DNA of 64,000 nucleotides, taken from assembly GCF_014648775.1 (NCBI RefSeq), contig NZ_BMRT01000011.1:1-64000 (forward strand), given 5' to 3'. The position numbers and the translations under genes are program-made. This document shows, one piece after another, positions 8,194 through 15,701 of this stretch. This DNA is from Streptomyces abikoensis. GTDB lineage: Bacteria > Actinomycetota > Actinomycetes > Streptomycetales > Streptomycetaceae. The notes beneath the pieces were generated by a model. It searched no databases and was not told the origin of the DNA. It was given only the letters and a program-made list of their open reading frames with translations. Numbering within the stretch: the stretch's first letter is position 1; every line of letters begins with the position of its first letter.

Positions 8194-9057
8194 TTGACCA
8201 CCACGCCCTCCGCCCCCGCGGCAGTCCTGCGCACCGAGTTCCAGAAGGCGGTGGCCGCGTACTGGAACACCAACCAGCAGGACCCGGTCAACCTGCGCCT
8301 GGGCGAGGTCGACGACCTGTACCACCACCACTACGGGCTCGGCGACTACGACCCCTCGGTCCTGGAGGGGCCCGCGGCGACCCGGGAGCAGCGGATCATC
8401 GAGGAGATGCACCGCCTGGAGACCGCCCAGGCCGATGTCCTCCTCGACCACCTGGGTGCCATCACCCCCCAGGACCGCCTCCTGGACGGCGGGTCCGGCC
8501 GCGGCGGCACGAGCGTCATGGCCCACCAGCGCTTCGGCTGCGCGGTGGACGGCGTGTCGATCTCGGAGTACCAGGTCGGCTTCGCCAACGAGCAGGCGCG
8601 CAAGCGCGGTATCGACGAGAGCGTGAAGTTCCACTTCCGCAACATGCTCGACACCGGCTTCGAGACCGCCTCCCGCAAGGCGATCTGGACCAACGAGACC
8701 ACCATGTACGTGGACCTCTTCGAGCTGTTCGGCGAGTTCTCCCGGCTCCTGGAGTTCGGTGGCCGGTACGTGTGCATCACCGGCTGCTCCAACGACGTCA
8801 AGGGCCTGCGCTCCAAGGCGGTCAGCCGCATCGACGAGCACTACACCTGCAACATCCACCCGCGCAGCGCCTACTTCAAGGCCCTGGCCGCCAACAACCT
8901 GACGCCGATCAGCGTCGTGGACCTCACCCCCGCCACCATCCCCTACTGGGAGCTGCGCGCGAAGTCCGAGGTGGCCACGGGCATCGAGGAGGCGTTCCTC
9001 ACCGCGTACAAGGAAGGCAGCTTCCACTACCTGCTCATCGCCGCCGACCGCGTCTGA
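8194..9057 (+). CDS. Geranyl diphosphate 2-C-methyltransferase
   Basis: 287 aa SAM-dependent methyltransferase that makes 2-methyl-GPP, the substrate of the preceding cyclase. The SAM-binding glycine motif LDGGSGRGG lies at residues 97-105, followed by GCAVDGVSISEYQVGFAN. I chose TTG 8194 because AAGGAG at 8182-8187 lies six bases before it; the upstream in-frame TTG 8170 has no ribosome site and would include the Shine-Dalgarno. It starts 25 bp after the cyclase stop and completes the three-gene operon. The protein has no disordered extension like that of the cyclase, so direct encapsulation is less likely. Confidence 0.93.
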   Translation: MTTTPSAPAAVLRTEFQKAVAAYWNTNQQDPVNLRLGEVDDLYHHHYGLGDYDPSVLEGPAATREQRIIEEMHRLETAQADVLLDHLGAITPQDRLLDGGSGRGGTSVMAHQRFGCAVDGVSISEYQVGFANEQARKRGIDESVKFHFRNMLDTGFETASRKAIWTNETTMYVDLFELFGEFSRLLEFGGRYVCITGCSNDVKGLRSKAVSRIDEHYTCNIHPRSAYFKALAANNLTPISVVDLTPATIPYWELRAKSEVATGIEEAFLTAYKEGSFHYLLIAADRV

Positions 9058-9069
9058 CGCGCGCCGGGG

Positions 9070-9240
9070 CTACTCCTCCGTGAGGGCGCTCCGCACCTCC
9101 TTGCCCGCCTCGTCGAGCTGCTTGGGGGTCCTCTCGCGCAGCGCCTTCTCGCGGTCGGCTCTCGGCAGTCCGCTCAGGAAGAACCTGGCGTCGTCGGAGA
9201 GCTGCTGACGCTTGTCGTCCATGTCCTTGTCCTTGGCCAC
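9070..9240 (-). CDS. Small charged hypothetical protein
   Basis: 56 aa, VAKDKDMDDKRQQLSDDARF at the N-terminus and ending RSALTEE. It starts at GTG 9240, four bases after GGGAGGT, a good ribosome site. It is highly charged, has no membrane segment or cysteine, and resembles small conserved Streptomyces proteins of unknown role. It runs convergent with the methyltransferase gene (12 bp between them). A second start, ATG 9222, would give 50 aa. Confidence 0.6.
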   Translation of the reverse strand: MAKDKDMDDKRQQLSDDARFFLSGLPRADREKALRERTPKQLDEAGKEVRSALTEE

Positions 9241-9451
9241 GGGACCTCCCTCGATCCGGCCGGAACGCTCTTCCTCACAGTGGACAGCGTCCGTGCCGAG
9301 TCGGCTCCTGGAGGCGTCCAAGTGGATGAACGCCGCGAGACGCCCTTCATTCGCCGGTTTCCTGCCCGATTCCGGGCAGGAACGTGGATGTTTCACGGTC
9401 CCGTACCTAGGGTGATCGCTTGTGTTCGAGCCCAAGCGAAAGGACAGCCGC

Positions 9452-10129
9452 ATGCGTTCGCTCCCCACCGGCGTCGAGGCCGTGGTCTTCGACTGCGACG
9501 GCCTGCTGGTCGACACCGAGCCCTGCTGGACCGTCGCGGAGACGGCCGTCTTCGCGGCGCACGGCCACCCCTTCGGCCCCGAACAGAAGGCGCTGGTCAT
9601 CGGCCGCACCCTGGAAGCCGCGGGCGAGGCCATGGCCGGGTACTTCGGGCGCCCCGGCGCCGGCGCCGAGATCGCCGACGAACTCCTGCGCAGGGTCCGC
9701 AAGGAGCTCGCCCAGGGCGCCGCGGCGCTCCCCGGGGCGGCGGAACTGGTGCGCGCCTGCCGGGCGGCCGTCCCCGTCGCCGTGGCCAGCAACAGCCCCC
9801 GGGAACTGCTGGACGCGGCACTGGGGTCGGCCGGCCTCGCCGAGTACTTCACCCACTCGTTCGCCGCCGACGAGGTGCGTCAGCCCAAGCCCGCGCCGGA
9901 GCTCTACCTCACGGCGTGCGCGGCACTCGGCGCGGCTCCCGGGCGTTCCGTCGCCTTCGAGGACTCGGCGACGGGCATCGCCGCGGCGCGTGCCGCCGGG
10001 CTCTACGTCGCGGTCGTGCCGTCCCTTCCGGGGGTGGACCTCGACCACGACTGGCTGGGCGCCGGCCTGACCGCACCCGACCTGCGGGACTGGGCGAGGA
10101 ACCTGGCTCCGGTGGCTCAACTCCCCTGA
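9452..10129 (+). CDS. HAD-family phosphatase (beta-phosphoglucomutase-like)
   Basis: 225 aa. The haloacid dehalogenase nucleophile motif is VVFDCDGLLVDTEP, with Asp14 and Asp16 as nucleophile and acid. The later VAVASNSP serine, the KPAPELYLTA lysine and the VAFEDSATG acidic motif complete the four HAD motifs, with a helical subclass I cap between them. Substrate is unknown; relatives dephosphorylate sugar phosphates or isomerise beta-glucose phosphate. ATG 9452 follows AAAGGA; the upstream GTG 9422 has no ribosome site. Confidence 0.88.
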   Translation: MRSLPTGVEAVVFDCDGLLVDTEPCWTVAETAVFAAHGHPFGPEQKALVIGRTLEAAGEAMAGYFGRPGAGAEIADELLRRVRKELAQGAAALPGAAELVRACRAAVPVAVASNSPRELLDAALGSAGLAEYFTHSFAADEVRQPKPAPELYLTACAALGAAPGRSVAFEDSATGIAAARAAGLYVAVVPSLPGVDLDHDWLGAGLTAPDLRDWARNLAPVAQLP

Positions 10130-10299
10130 TACGCGTTGTCGTTGAGGATGGGGGACACCCACAAGGGGTCAAGGGCGAGCACGTGATCATCAGAGCGGAT
10201 GAACATATCGCCATCTGTCACGTCAGCGGTTTTTCATACGCAAGACTCTCTCTTGCCAGAGCTTTTGCACTGCCTCCCCCCACACATCAAGGAGAGCAC

Positions 10300-10533
10300 A
10301 TGAGCATCCGCAACGCCGCCGCCGTCACGGTGATGGCCGCCGCCGCCATCGGCGCCGGCACCGGCGCCGCCACCGCCGACCAGGCGCACGGCTCGGCCTG
10401 CAAGTCCCCGGGCGTCCTCGCCGGGAACGTCGCCCAGGTCGCGCCCCGCGTCTCCCCGAACGTCGGCGGCAACGTCATCTCGGTCGTCGGCGTCCTCAAC
10501 AGCTCCCACGGCAACGCGCTCATCAACAAGTAA
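10300..10533 (+). CDS. Short chaplin-like secreted protein, without the usual cysteine pair
   Basis: 77 aa. Signal peptide (about residues 1-27, hydrophobic Ala-rich, ending AATADQA) followed by one chaplin-type repeat: SPGVLAGNVAQV ... PNVGGNVISVVGVLNSSHGN. Chaplins are amyloid-forming hydrophobins that coat aerial hyphae and spores. In most chaplins the pattern is CGN...GNxCxN; here both positions are replaced (GGN, GNAL) and a lone cysteine lies before SPGV. ChpE is the known cysteine-free short chaplin, so this may be a ChpE-type member. ATG follows AAGGAG. A perfect hairpin follows the gene. Confidence 0.8.
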   Translation: MSIRNAAAVTVMAAAAIGAGTGAATADQAHGSACKSPGVLAGNVAQVAPRVSPNVGGNVISVVGVLNSSHGNALINK

Positions 10534-10579
10534 GCGGCCCTGACCTCTCGGTCACGGCCCAGCACGTCCCCCACCCGAG

Positions 10580-10626
10580 CAGAGGTGGCCGGCACCGTCC
10601 CACCCGGACGGAACCGGCCACCTCTG
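10580..10626 (+). terminator. Hairpin terminator after the chaplin-like gene
   Basis: CAGAGGTGGCCGG (10580-10592) and CCGGCCACCTCTG (10614-10626) form a perfect 13-bp stem with a 21-base loop. Confidence 0.65.
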
Positions 10627-10641
10627 TGGCGTGTGCGGAGG

Positions 10642-10687
10642 AAAAAACCGGGTGCGCCGCTCACGCGCGGCCGGTTACGGTGAGCTC
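10642..10687 (+). promoter_or_regulatory. Candidate promoter of the ABC-F leader transcript
   Basis: A -10-like TACGGT (10676-10681) lies six bases before the leader-peptide ATG, so transcription could begin at or near that codon. An A6 run at 10642-10647 lies just upstream of the expected -35 region, as in promoters using a WblC/WhiB7-type activator. The activator assignment is inference only. Confidence 0.4.
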
Positions 10688-10711
10688 ATGTCTACGCCCC
10701 GAATTTCCTAG
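10688..10711 (+). CDS. Leader peptide MSTPRIS upstream of ABC-F gene
   Basis: ATG TCT ACG CCC CGA ATT TCC TAG encodes seven residues. It ends three bases before an intrinsic-terminator stem (10714-10746) and 58 bases before the ABC-F start. A short coding leader followed by a terminator in front of an antibiotic-resistance-type ABC-F gene is the layout of ribosome-mediated attenuation, in which drug-stalled ribosomes on the leader permit read-through. It is too short to assess by composition; the support is its position. Confidence 0.6.
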   Translation: MSTPRIS

Positions 10712-10713
10712 CG

Positions 10714-10755
10714 AAGGACCCGCTTCCACGCCAGAAGTGTGTCCTTTTGCTTTTT
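10714..10755 (+). terminator. Intrinsic terminator within the ABC-F leader (candidate attenuator)
   Basis: AAGGAC-C-CGCTTC (10714-10726) pairs with GAAGTG-T-GTCCTT (10734-10746) around a 7-base loop: twelve pairs including one G-U, with one C-U mismatch. TTGCTTTTT follows at 10747-10755. A U-tract is rare in this GC-rich genome, so the arrangement is unlikely to be chance. The Shine-Dalgarno CGGAG of the ABC-F gene follows at once. Upstream TCCT (10706-10709) could pair with AGGA (10715-10718) in an alternative fold. Confidence 0.7.
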
Positions 10756-10769
10756 CGGAGCGTCATCTC

Positions 10770-12377
10770 ATGATCACCGTTCGTGATGCCGAGCTGCGCG
10801 CGGGCGCGCGCCTCCTGCTGTCCGGCATCTCCTTCACCGTCTCGCCCGGCGACCGCGTCGGCCTCGTCGGCCGCAACGGCGCGGGCAAGACCACCCTCAT
10901 GACCGCCCTCGCCGGACTGGCCCGCCCCGCCGCCGGCACCGTCACCCGCACCGGCCCCGTCGGCCACCTGGCCCAGGACTCCCGTGCCGCCGACCCCGCC
11001 GTCACCGTCACCGACCGCATTCTCTCCGCGCGCGGCCTCGACCGGGCCCTGCGCCGGCTGCGCGCGGCCGAGACCGCCATGGCCGAGGCCACCGGCCCCG
11101 GCGCGCTGGACCGGGCGATGAACGCCTACGCCCGCGCCGAAGCCGCCTTCCAGGCGGCGGGCGGCTACGCGGCCGAAGCCGAGGCCGCGCGCGTCGCCGC
11201 CGGGCTCGGGCTGCCCGACCGCGTCATGGGCGAACCGGTGGGCGTCCTCTCCGGCGGGCAACGACGCCGGGTGGAACTCGCCCGCATCCTCTTCGCCGGA
11301 CACGACGACGGCACCCTCCTGCTGGACGAGCCCACCAACCACCTCGACGCCGACTCCGTCGCCTGGCTGCGCGCCTTCCTCCAAGGACACCGCGGCGGCC
11401 TGGTGGTGATCAGCCACGACACCTCCCTGCTCGCCGACGTCGTCAACCGCGTCTTCCACCTCGACCCCCGACGCGCCACCATCGACATCCACAACACCGG
11501 CTGGGCCGCCTACCTGACCCAGCGGGAGACCGACGAGCGCCGCCGGGCACGCGAGCGCGCCAACGCCGAACGCAAGGCCGCCGCCCTCCACGCGCAGGCC
11601 GACAAGATGAAGGCGCGCTCCGCCACCGCCGTCATGGCCAGGAGCATGACGCGCCGGGCCGACCGCATGCTCGCCGGCCTCGAACCGGCCCGGCACACGG
11701 AGAAGGTCGCCAGGATCCGCCTGCCCGAACCGGAGCCCTGCGGACGCACGCCCCTCGGCGCGATCAGCCTGACCAAGTCCTACGGCGACCGCCCCGTGCT
11801 CACCGGCGTCGACCTCGCCGTCGACCGCGGCAGCCGCCTCGTCGTCCTCGGGCTCAACGGCGCGGGCAAGACCACCCTGCTGCGCGTCCTCGCCGGGACG
11901 GAACGCCCGGACAGCGGCCGGGTGACGCACGGCCACGGACTGCGGCTGGGCTACTTCGCCCAGGAGCACGACACCCTCGCCCCGGACCGCACCGTCCGCG
12001 AGAACCTCGCCGACGCCGCACCCCACCTGACGGACGGTGAGATACGGCGCGTCCTCGGCGCGTTCCTCTTCTCCGGGGACGACGCCGACAAACCCGCCGG
12101 GGTCCTCTCGGGCGGGGAGAAGACCCGCCTCGCCCTGGCCGGGCTCGTCCACTCCGGCGCGAACGTCCTGCTGCTGGACGAACCCACCAACAACCTCGAC
12201 CCCGCCTCCCGCGACGAGGTCCTGGCCGCCGTCGGCTCGTACCCCGGCGCGATCGTGATGGTCACGCACGACGTGGGCGCCATCGACGCCCTGCGCCCCG
12301 ACCGCGTCCTGCTGCTGCCGGACGCCGACGAGGACCTGTGGAGCGAGGACTACCGGGACCTGGTCTCCCTCGCCTGA
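10770..12377 (+). CDS. ABC-F family ATPase (ribosome protection/antibiotic resistance type)
   Basis: 535 aa, two ATPase domains and no membrane segment. Walker A motifs are GRNGAGKTT (34-42) and GLNGAGKTT (about 360-368); both signature motifs (VLSGGQRRR, VLSGGEKTR) and Walker B motifs (LLLDEPTN) are intact. The charged interdomain linker at about 250-305 is the part that reaches into the ribosome in antibiotic-resistance ABC-F proteins. ATG 10770 follows CGGAG. A leader peptide and terminator precede the gene, consistent with drug-inducible expression. Which antibiotic is relevant cannot be told from sequence alone. Confidence 0.9.
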   Translation: MITVRDAELRAGARLLLSGISFTVSPGDRVGLVGRNGAGKTTLMTALAGLARPAAGTVTRTGPVGHLAQDSRAADPAVTVTDRILSARGLDRALRRLRAAETAMAEATGPGALDRAMNAYARAEAAFQAAGGYAAEAEAARVAAGLGLPDRVMGEPVGVLSGGQRRRVELARILFAGHDDGTLLLDEPTNHLDADSVAWLRAFLQGHRGGLVVISHDTSLLADVVNRVFHLDPRRATIDIHNTGWAAYLTQRETDERRRARERANAERKAAALHAQADKMKARSATAVMARSMTRRADRMLAGLEPARHTEKVARIRLPEPEPCGRTPLGAISLTKSYGDRPVLTGVDLAVDRGSRLVVLGLNGAGKTTLLRVLAGTERPDSGRVTHGHGLRLGYFAQEHDTLAPDRTVRENLADAAPHLTDGEIRRVLGAFLFSGDDADKPAGVLSGGEKTRLALAGLVHSGANVLLLDEPTNNLDPASRDEVLAAVGSYPGAIVMVTHDVGAIDALRPDRVLLLPDADEDLWSEDYRDLVSLA

Positions 12378-12446
12378 CGCGGCCCGGGTGCGGGCGGTTA
12401 CGCTCTTCCCCCTGACGATCAAGAAATCGACCCAGGGGGAAGAGCT

Positions 12447-13244
12447 GTGCGCGACGCCGTCGTGACGACCGAAGGCGACCGGATCCGCTGGGCCGAACTG
12501 CCGGGCCGGGAACCCACGCGCGTGTACGTGCACGGTCTGGGGGCCACGTCGCCCGCCTACTTCGCGGGCGTCGCGGCCCACCCGCTGCTGGCCGGTCACC
12601 GGTCCCTGCTCGTCGACCTGCTCGGGCACGGCATCAGCGACCGGCCCGTCACCTTCGACTACACGCTGGAGGGGCACGCCGACGCGTTCGCCGCCGCGCT
12701 GACCGCCGCCGGCGCCGACGGCGCGGAGGTGATCGCGCACAGCATGGGCGGCTCGGTCGCCGTCGTCCTGGCCGCACGCCACCCGCACCTGGTCTCCCGG
12801 CTGGTCCTCGTCGACGCGAACCTCGACCCGATCCCGCCCACGCCCGGCTCCGGAGGCAGCAGCGGCATCGCCGCCCACACGGAGGAGGAATTCCTGGCCG
12901 GCGGCTGGCGGGAGGTCCGCGACCGGGCCGGTGCGCACTGGTGGTCCACCATGCGGCTGGCCGGCCTCGAAGCACTGCACCGCAGCGCGGTCCACCTCAC
13001 CCGGGGGAGCGTGCCCCTCATGCGCGAACTCCTCATGGAGCTCACCATTCCGCGCACGTATCTGCTGCCGGAGGCGGACGGTCCGCTCCCCGGCGCCGAC
13101 GCGCTCGCCGAGGCCGGGGTCGCCGTGGTCCCGGTACCCGACTGCGGGCACAACATCATGCTCGACAACCCCGAGGCGTTCGCCCGCGCCACCGCGAACG
13201 CGCTCGCGCCGGCCACCACGACGGTGGGAACCCCTGTTCGTTGA
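12447..13244 (+). CDS. Alpha/beta hydrolase
   Basis: 265 aa single-domain alpha/beta hydrolase fold. The oxyanion motif VHGLGA is near residue 28, the nucleophile elbow AHSMGG has the serine at about 99, and the C-terminal CGHNIM supplies the histidine at about 235. No signal peptide is present. The start is GTG 12447 shortly after GGGGGAAGAG. The substrate is unknown; it lies 69 bp after the ABC-F gene and could be read through from it. Confidence 0.85.
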   Translation: MRDAVVTTEGDRIRWAELPGREPTRVYVHGLGATSPAYFAGVAAHPLLAGHRSLLVDLLGHGISDRPVTFDYTLEGHADAFAAALTAAGADGAEVIAHSMGGSVAVVLAARHPHLVSRLVLVDANLDPIPPTPGSGGSSGIAAHTEEEFLAGGWREVRDRAGAHWWSTMRLAGLEALHRSAVHLTRGSVPLMRELLMELTIPRTYLLPEADGPLPGADALAEAGVAVVPVPDCGHNIMLDNPEAFARATANALAPATTTVGTPVR

Positions 13245-13298
13245 GTCACTGCCGGGTGCCGGTCACCGCCCCGGTACGACCAAGGGGAGAGGCGAACG

Positions 13299-14021
13299 AT
13301 GACCACCGGGGAGAACGAGGAGAACACCGGGAACAACGAGGAGGACACCGCGCGCGCCAAGCGGAGGAAGCGCTCGGGGTGGCGGGAGATACCCCTCCTG
13401 ATCGGCCTGGCCCTCGTGCTCGCGCTGGCGATCAAAACCTTCCTCGTGCAGCCGTTCTCCATCCCCTCCGGCTCGATGGAGAACACCCTCCGGACGGACG
13501 ACCGGGTGCTGGTCGACAAGCTCACGCCCTGGTTCGGGGGAACGCCGCACCGGGGCGAGGTCGTGGTCTTCAAGGACCCGGGCGGCTGGCTGTCCGGCCG
13601 GCCCCCGGAGCCGGGCAACGCCTTTCAGCGCGGGGTGCGCAAGTCCCTCGCCTTCGTCGGCCTGGTGCCCTCGGCGGACGAGAAGGACCTGATCAAGAGG
13701 GTGATCGGGGTCGGCGGTGACACCGTGGAGTGCGAGCGCGGCGAGCCCGTGAAGGTCAACGGCAAGCCCCTGGACGAGCCGTACATCCACCCGGGCGCCA
13801 CCCCGTGCGACGACATGCCGGTCGGCACGGTGAAGGTGCCCGAGGACCACCTGTGGGTCATGGGAGCCCACCGCGACGACTCACGCGACTCCCGCGCCCA
13901 TGTCCACGAGCCGGGCGGCGGGTTCGTGCCCGTGGACAACGTGATCGGCCGGGCCGTCGTCGTCGCCTGGCCCGTCTCCCGGTGGGCCACCCTGCCCGTG
14001 CCCGGCACGTTCGACCGGTAG
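13299..14021 (+). CDS. lepB: Type I signal peptidase
   Basis: 240 aa. It cleaves Sec and Tat signal peptides outside the membrane. A charged N-terminus is followed by one membrane helix (about residues 31-48). The catalytic Ser59 lies in IPSGSM and Lys133 in LIKRVIGVGGD. Box E reads MGAHRDDSRDSR at 188-199, where the family normally has GDNR or GDHR; the aspartate is alanine here. ATG 13299 follows GGGGAGAGG. It is a single copy here, not in the usual multi-lep cluster near ribosomal protein genes, so it may be an accessory paralogue. Confidence 0.9.
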   Translation: MTTGENEENTGNNEEDTARAKRRKRSGWREIPLLIGLALVLALAIKTFLVQPFSIPSGSMENTLRTDDRVLVDKLTPWFGGTPHRGEVVVFKDPGGWLSGRPPEPGNAFQRGVRKSLAFVGLVPSADEKDLIKRVIGVGGDTVECERGEPVKVNGKPLDEPYIHPGATPCDDMPVGTVKVPEDHLWVMGAHRDDSRDSRAHVHEPGGGFVPVDNVIGRAVVVAWPVSRWATLPVPGTFDR

Positions 14022-14080
14022 CACGCCGTACGGCCGGTGGCACGGGGTACGGGCCGGTGGCGCGGCGCGGGACCCGGGCG

Positions 14081-14521
14081 TCAGGCCCGGCAGGGGGTCA
14101 GCAGCACGGGCTTCTCCGGGGCGGTGGCCGTCAGGCACCGTCCGCTGGCCTGGCTGCGGATGTCCGGCCCCTGCACGAAGAACCGCTGACCGGCTGACCC
14201 GTTGCAGGGCCGCATCACCGTGGGTCTGTCCAGGCCGGTGGCCGTGAGGCACATGCCGCTGGACTGGTTGCGGACGTCCCCTCCCTGCGAGACGAACCGC
14301 TGCTCCGGCAAGTCCCTGCACCCCCGGGTGGTCACGGCACTGTCGGCACCACCCGTGGCCGTCAGGCAGAGCCCGCTGGTCCGTTGCACGATGACGGCGC
14401 GCGGGTTGTTCACCACCCACTCCTGGGCCGGGGACGCGGCGATGGCGGAGGCGGGGGTTCCGAGGAACCCACCACCGGCGAGGGCGAGTGCCATGGTGGT
14501 GACGACGGCGCGCGTACGCAT
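14081..14521 (-). CDS. Secreted ricin-B-type beta-trefoil small protein
   Basis: 146 aa. A signal peptide (residues 1 to about 28, ending TPASAIAAS) precedes three repeats of about 36-40 residues, each containing (S/T)SG.CLTAT and a later C with QRF: SGLCLTATGG, SGMCLTATGL, SGRCLTATAP. This is the three-lobe pattern of ricin-type lectins with one disulfide per lobe, though the classic QxW is degenerate. No catalytic domain is attached. ATG 14521 follows GAGAGG. Carbohydrate binding is inferred from the fold. Confidence 0.65.
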   Translation of the reverse strand: MRTRAVVTTMALALAGGGFLGTPASAIAASPAQEWVVNNPRAVIVQRTSGLCLTATGGADSAVTTRGCRDLPEQRFVSQGGDVRNQSSGMCLTATGLDRPTVMRPCNGSAGQRFFVQGPDIRSQASGRCLTATAPEKPVLLTPCRA

Positions 14522-14627
14522 GAAGCGACCTCTCGGAAACGGGCGCGGGCACGGACACTGGCACCGTTTCCGGGAACCGGCCCGGGCACACCCCGCCTCA
14601 CCCGTACGGGTCCCGGGGGCCGATGGC

Positions 14628-15560
14628 TCAGGGCGCCTCGCCGAAGAGCACGGCCAGGCCGTCCAGGAGCCGCTGCAGACCGAACTCGAACAGGTCGTCG
14701 AGGTCGAAGTCGTACCCGGTCGTGGCGAGGCGCCGCATCCTCGGGAACCGGTCGCCGGCCAGTACGGCGAGCAGCGCGGGCTCCTGACCGGCCATCCACT
14801 CCTCGCTGTCCAGGCCGCTGAGCGCCTCCGCTTCCGCTTCCATCTCGACGTTGACGGCGGTGCCGCGCACATAGTTGAACAGCGTGAGATGGGCGGTGAA
14901 CGCGGTCGAGGTGTCGAGACCGCGCCCCTCCAGGGCGTCGAGCGCCCATTCGCTGAACGGCAGCGCACTGGCGACCACCTGCAGCCGGGTGAACGAGAGC
15001 GCCGGTGCGAGCCAGGGATGGCGGCGGAACATCTCCCACAGCGTCCGGGCGACGAGCTCCAGCCGCTCCCGCCAGCCCTCCGGGGGGTTCTCGGGCAACG
15101 ACCACCGGCGGAACGCCGCGTCCATCATCTCCAGCAACAGGGCGTCCTTGTCGGCCACGTGCCGGTACAGCGACATGGTCGCCACCTCCAGCTCGGCGGC
15201 GACCCGGCGCATCGAGGCGGCCGCCAGCCCCTCCGCGTCGGCCACCGCGACGGCCGCCTCGACGATCCGCTCCAGGGTGAGCCCCTGGTCCGCGCCGCCC
15301 TTGCGGCGCTGGGGCGCCGGCTGTTCCGGTCGTCGTACGCCGGGCTCGACGACCGTCCCGACGCCCGGGACGGCGCGGACCAGGCCCTGGTTGCGGAGCT
15401 CGGTGAGCACCTTGGTCGCGGTCGCCATCGCGACGCCCCACTGCCGGGTGATCTCCCGGGTCGAGGGCACCTGGTCGCCCGGCGCCAGCTCGCCCGTCTC
15501 GATCCGCTGCCGCAGTTCGGCGACGATCCGCGCGTAGCGGGGTACTGCCTGCCCGTTCAC
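14628..15560 (-). CDS. GntR-TetR hybrid transcriptional regulator
   Basis: 310 aa with two DNA-binding modules: a GntR winged helix at residues 1-75 (PSTREITRQWGVAMATATKVLTELRNQGLV) and a TetR helix-turn-helix at about 95-140 (SMRRVAAELEVATMSLYRHVADKDALL), followed by a TetR C-terminal ligand domain. Such fusions are common in Streptomyces beside FAD monooxygenases. The start is GTG 15560 after GGAGGAAACA. It diverges from the FAD monooxygenase gene across a 141-bp region with three CTAGTGCAC elements, which are likely its operators. Confidence 0.88.
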   Translation of the reverse strand: MNGQAVPRYARIVAELRQRIETGELAPGDQVPSTREITRQWGVAMATATKVLTELRNQGLVRAVPGVGTVVEPGVRRPEQPAPQRRKGGADQGLTLERIVEAAVAVADAEGLAAASMRRVAAELEVATMSLYRHVADKDALLLEMMDAAFRRWSLPENPPEGWRERLELVARTLWEMFRRHPWLAPALSFTRLQVVASALPFSEWALDALEGRGLDTSTAFTAHLTLFNYVRGTAVNVEMEAEAEALSGLDSEEWMAGQEPALLAVLAGDRFPRMRRLATTGYDFDLDDLFEFGLQRLLDGLAVLFGEAP

Positions 15561-15570
15561 TGTTTCCTCC

Positions 15571-15694
15571 GCACTAGTGCACCTGACCGCACATCATCCT
15601 AATCGCCAGGTCGCGCGCTAGTGCACTGGTGAATCAAACTGCCTGCTCAGAGCGCTGATTGGCCTTGCCTAGTGCACTGTGTACGGCGTACAGT
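15571..15694 (+). promoter_or_regulatory. Divergent control region with three CTAGTGCAC operator copies and a leaderless promoter
   Basis: CTAGTGCAC occurs at 15574, 15618 and 15669. The first lies within the perfect palindrome GCACTAGTGC (15571-15580), just upstream of the regulator start; the third covers the end of the -35 and the spacer of a promoter TTGCCT (15665-15670) - 18 bp - TACAGT (15689-15694). That -10 lies seven bases before ATG 15702 and there is no Shine-Dalgarno, so the monooxygenase mRNA is probably leaderless. Repression by the GntR half is inferred. Confidence 0.65.
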
Positions 15695-15701
15695 CAGCGT
15701 C

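Noticed and set aside
9452..10129. HAD phosphatase as a fourth member of the 2-methylisoborneol operon
   Set aside because: A convergent small gene and over 390 bp separate it from the methyltransferase, and it has its own ribosome site and upstream region.
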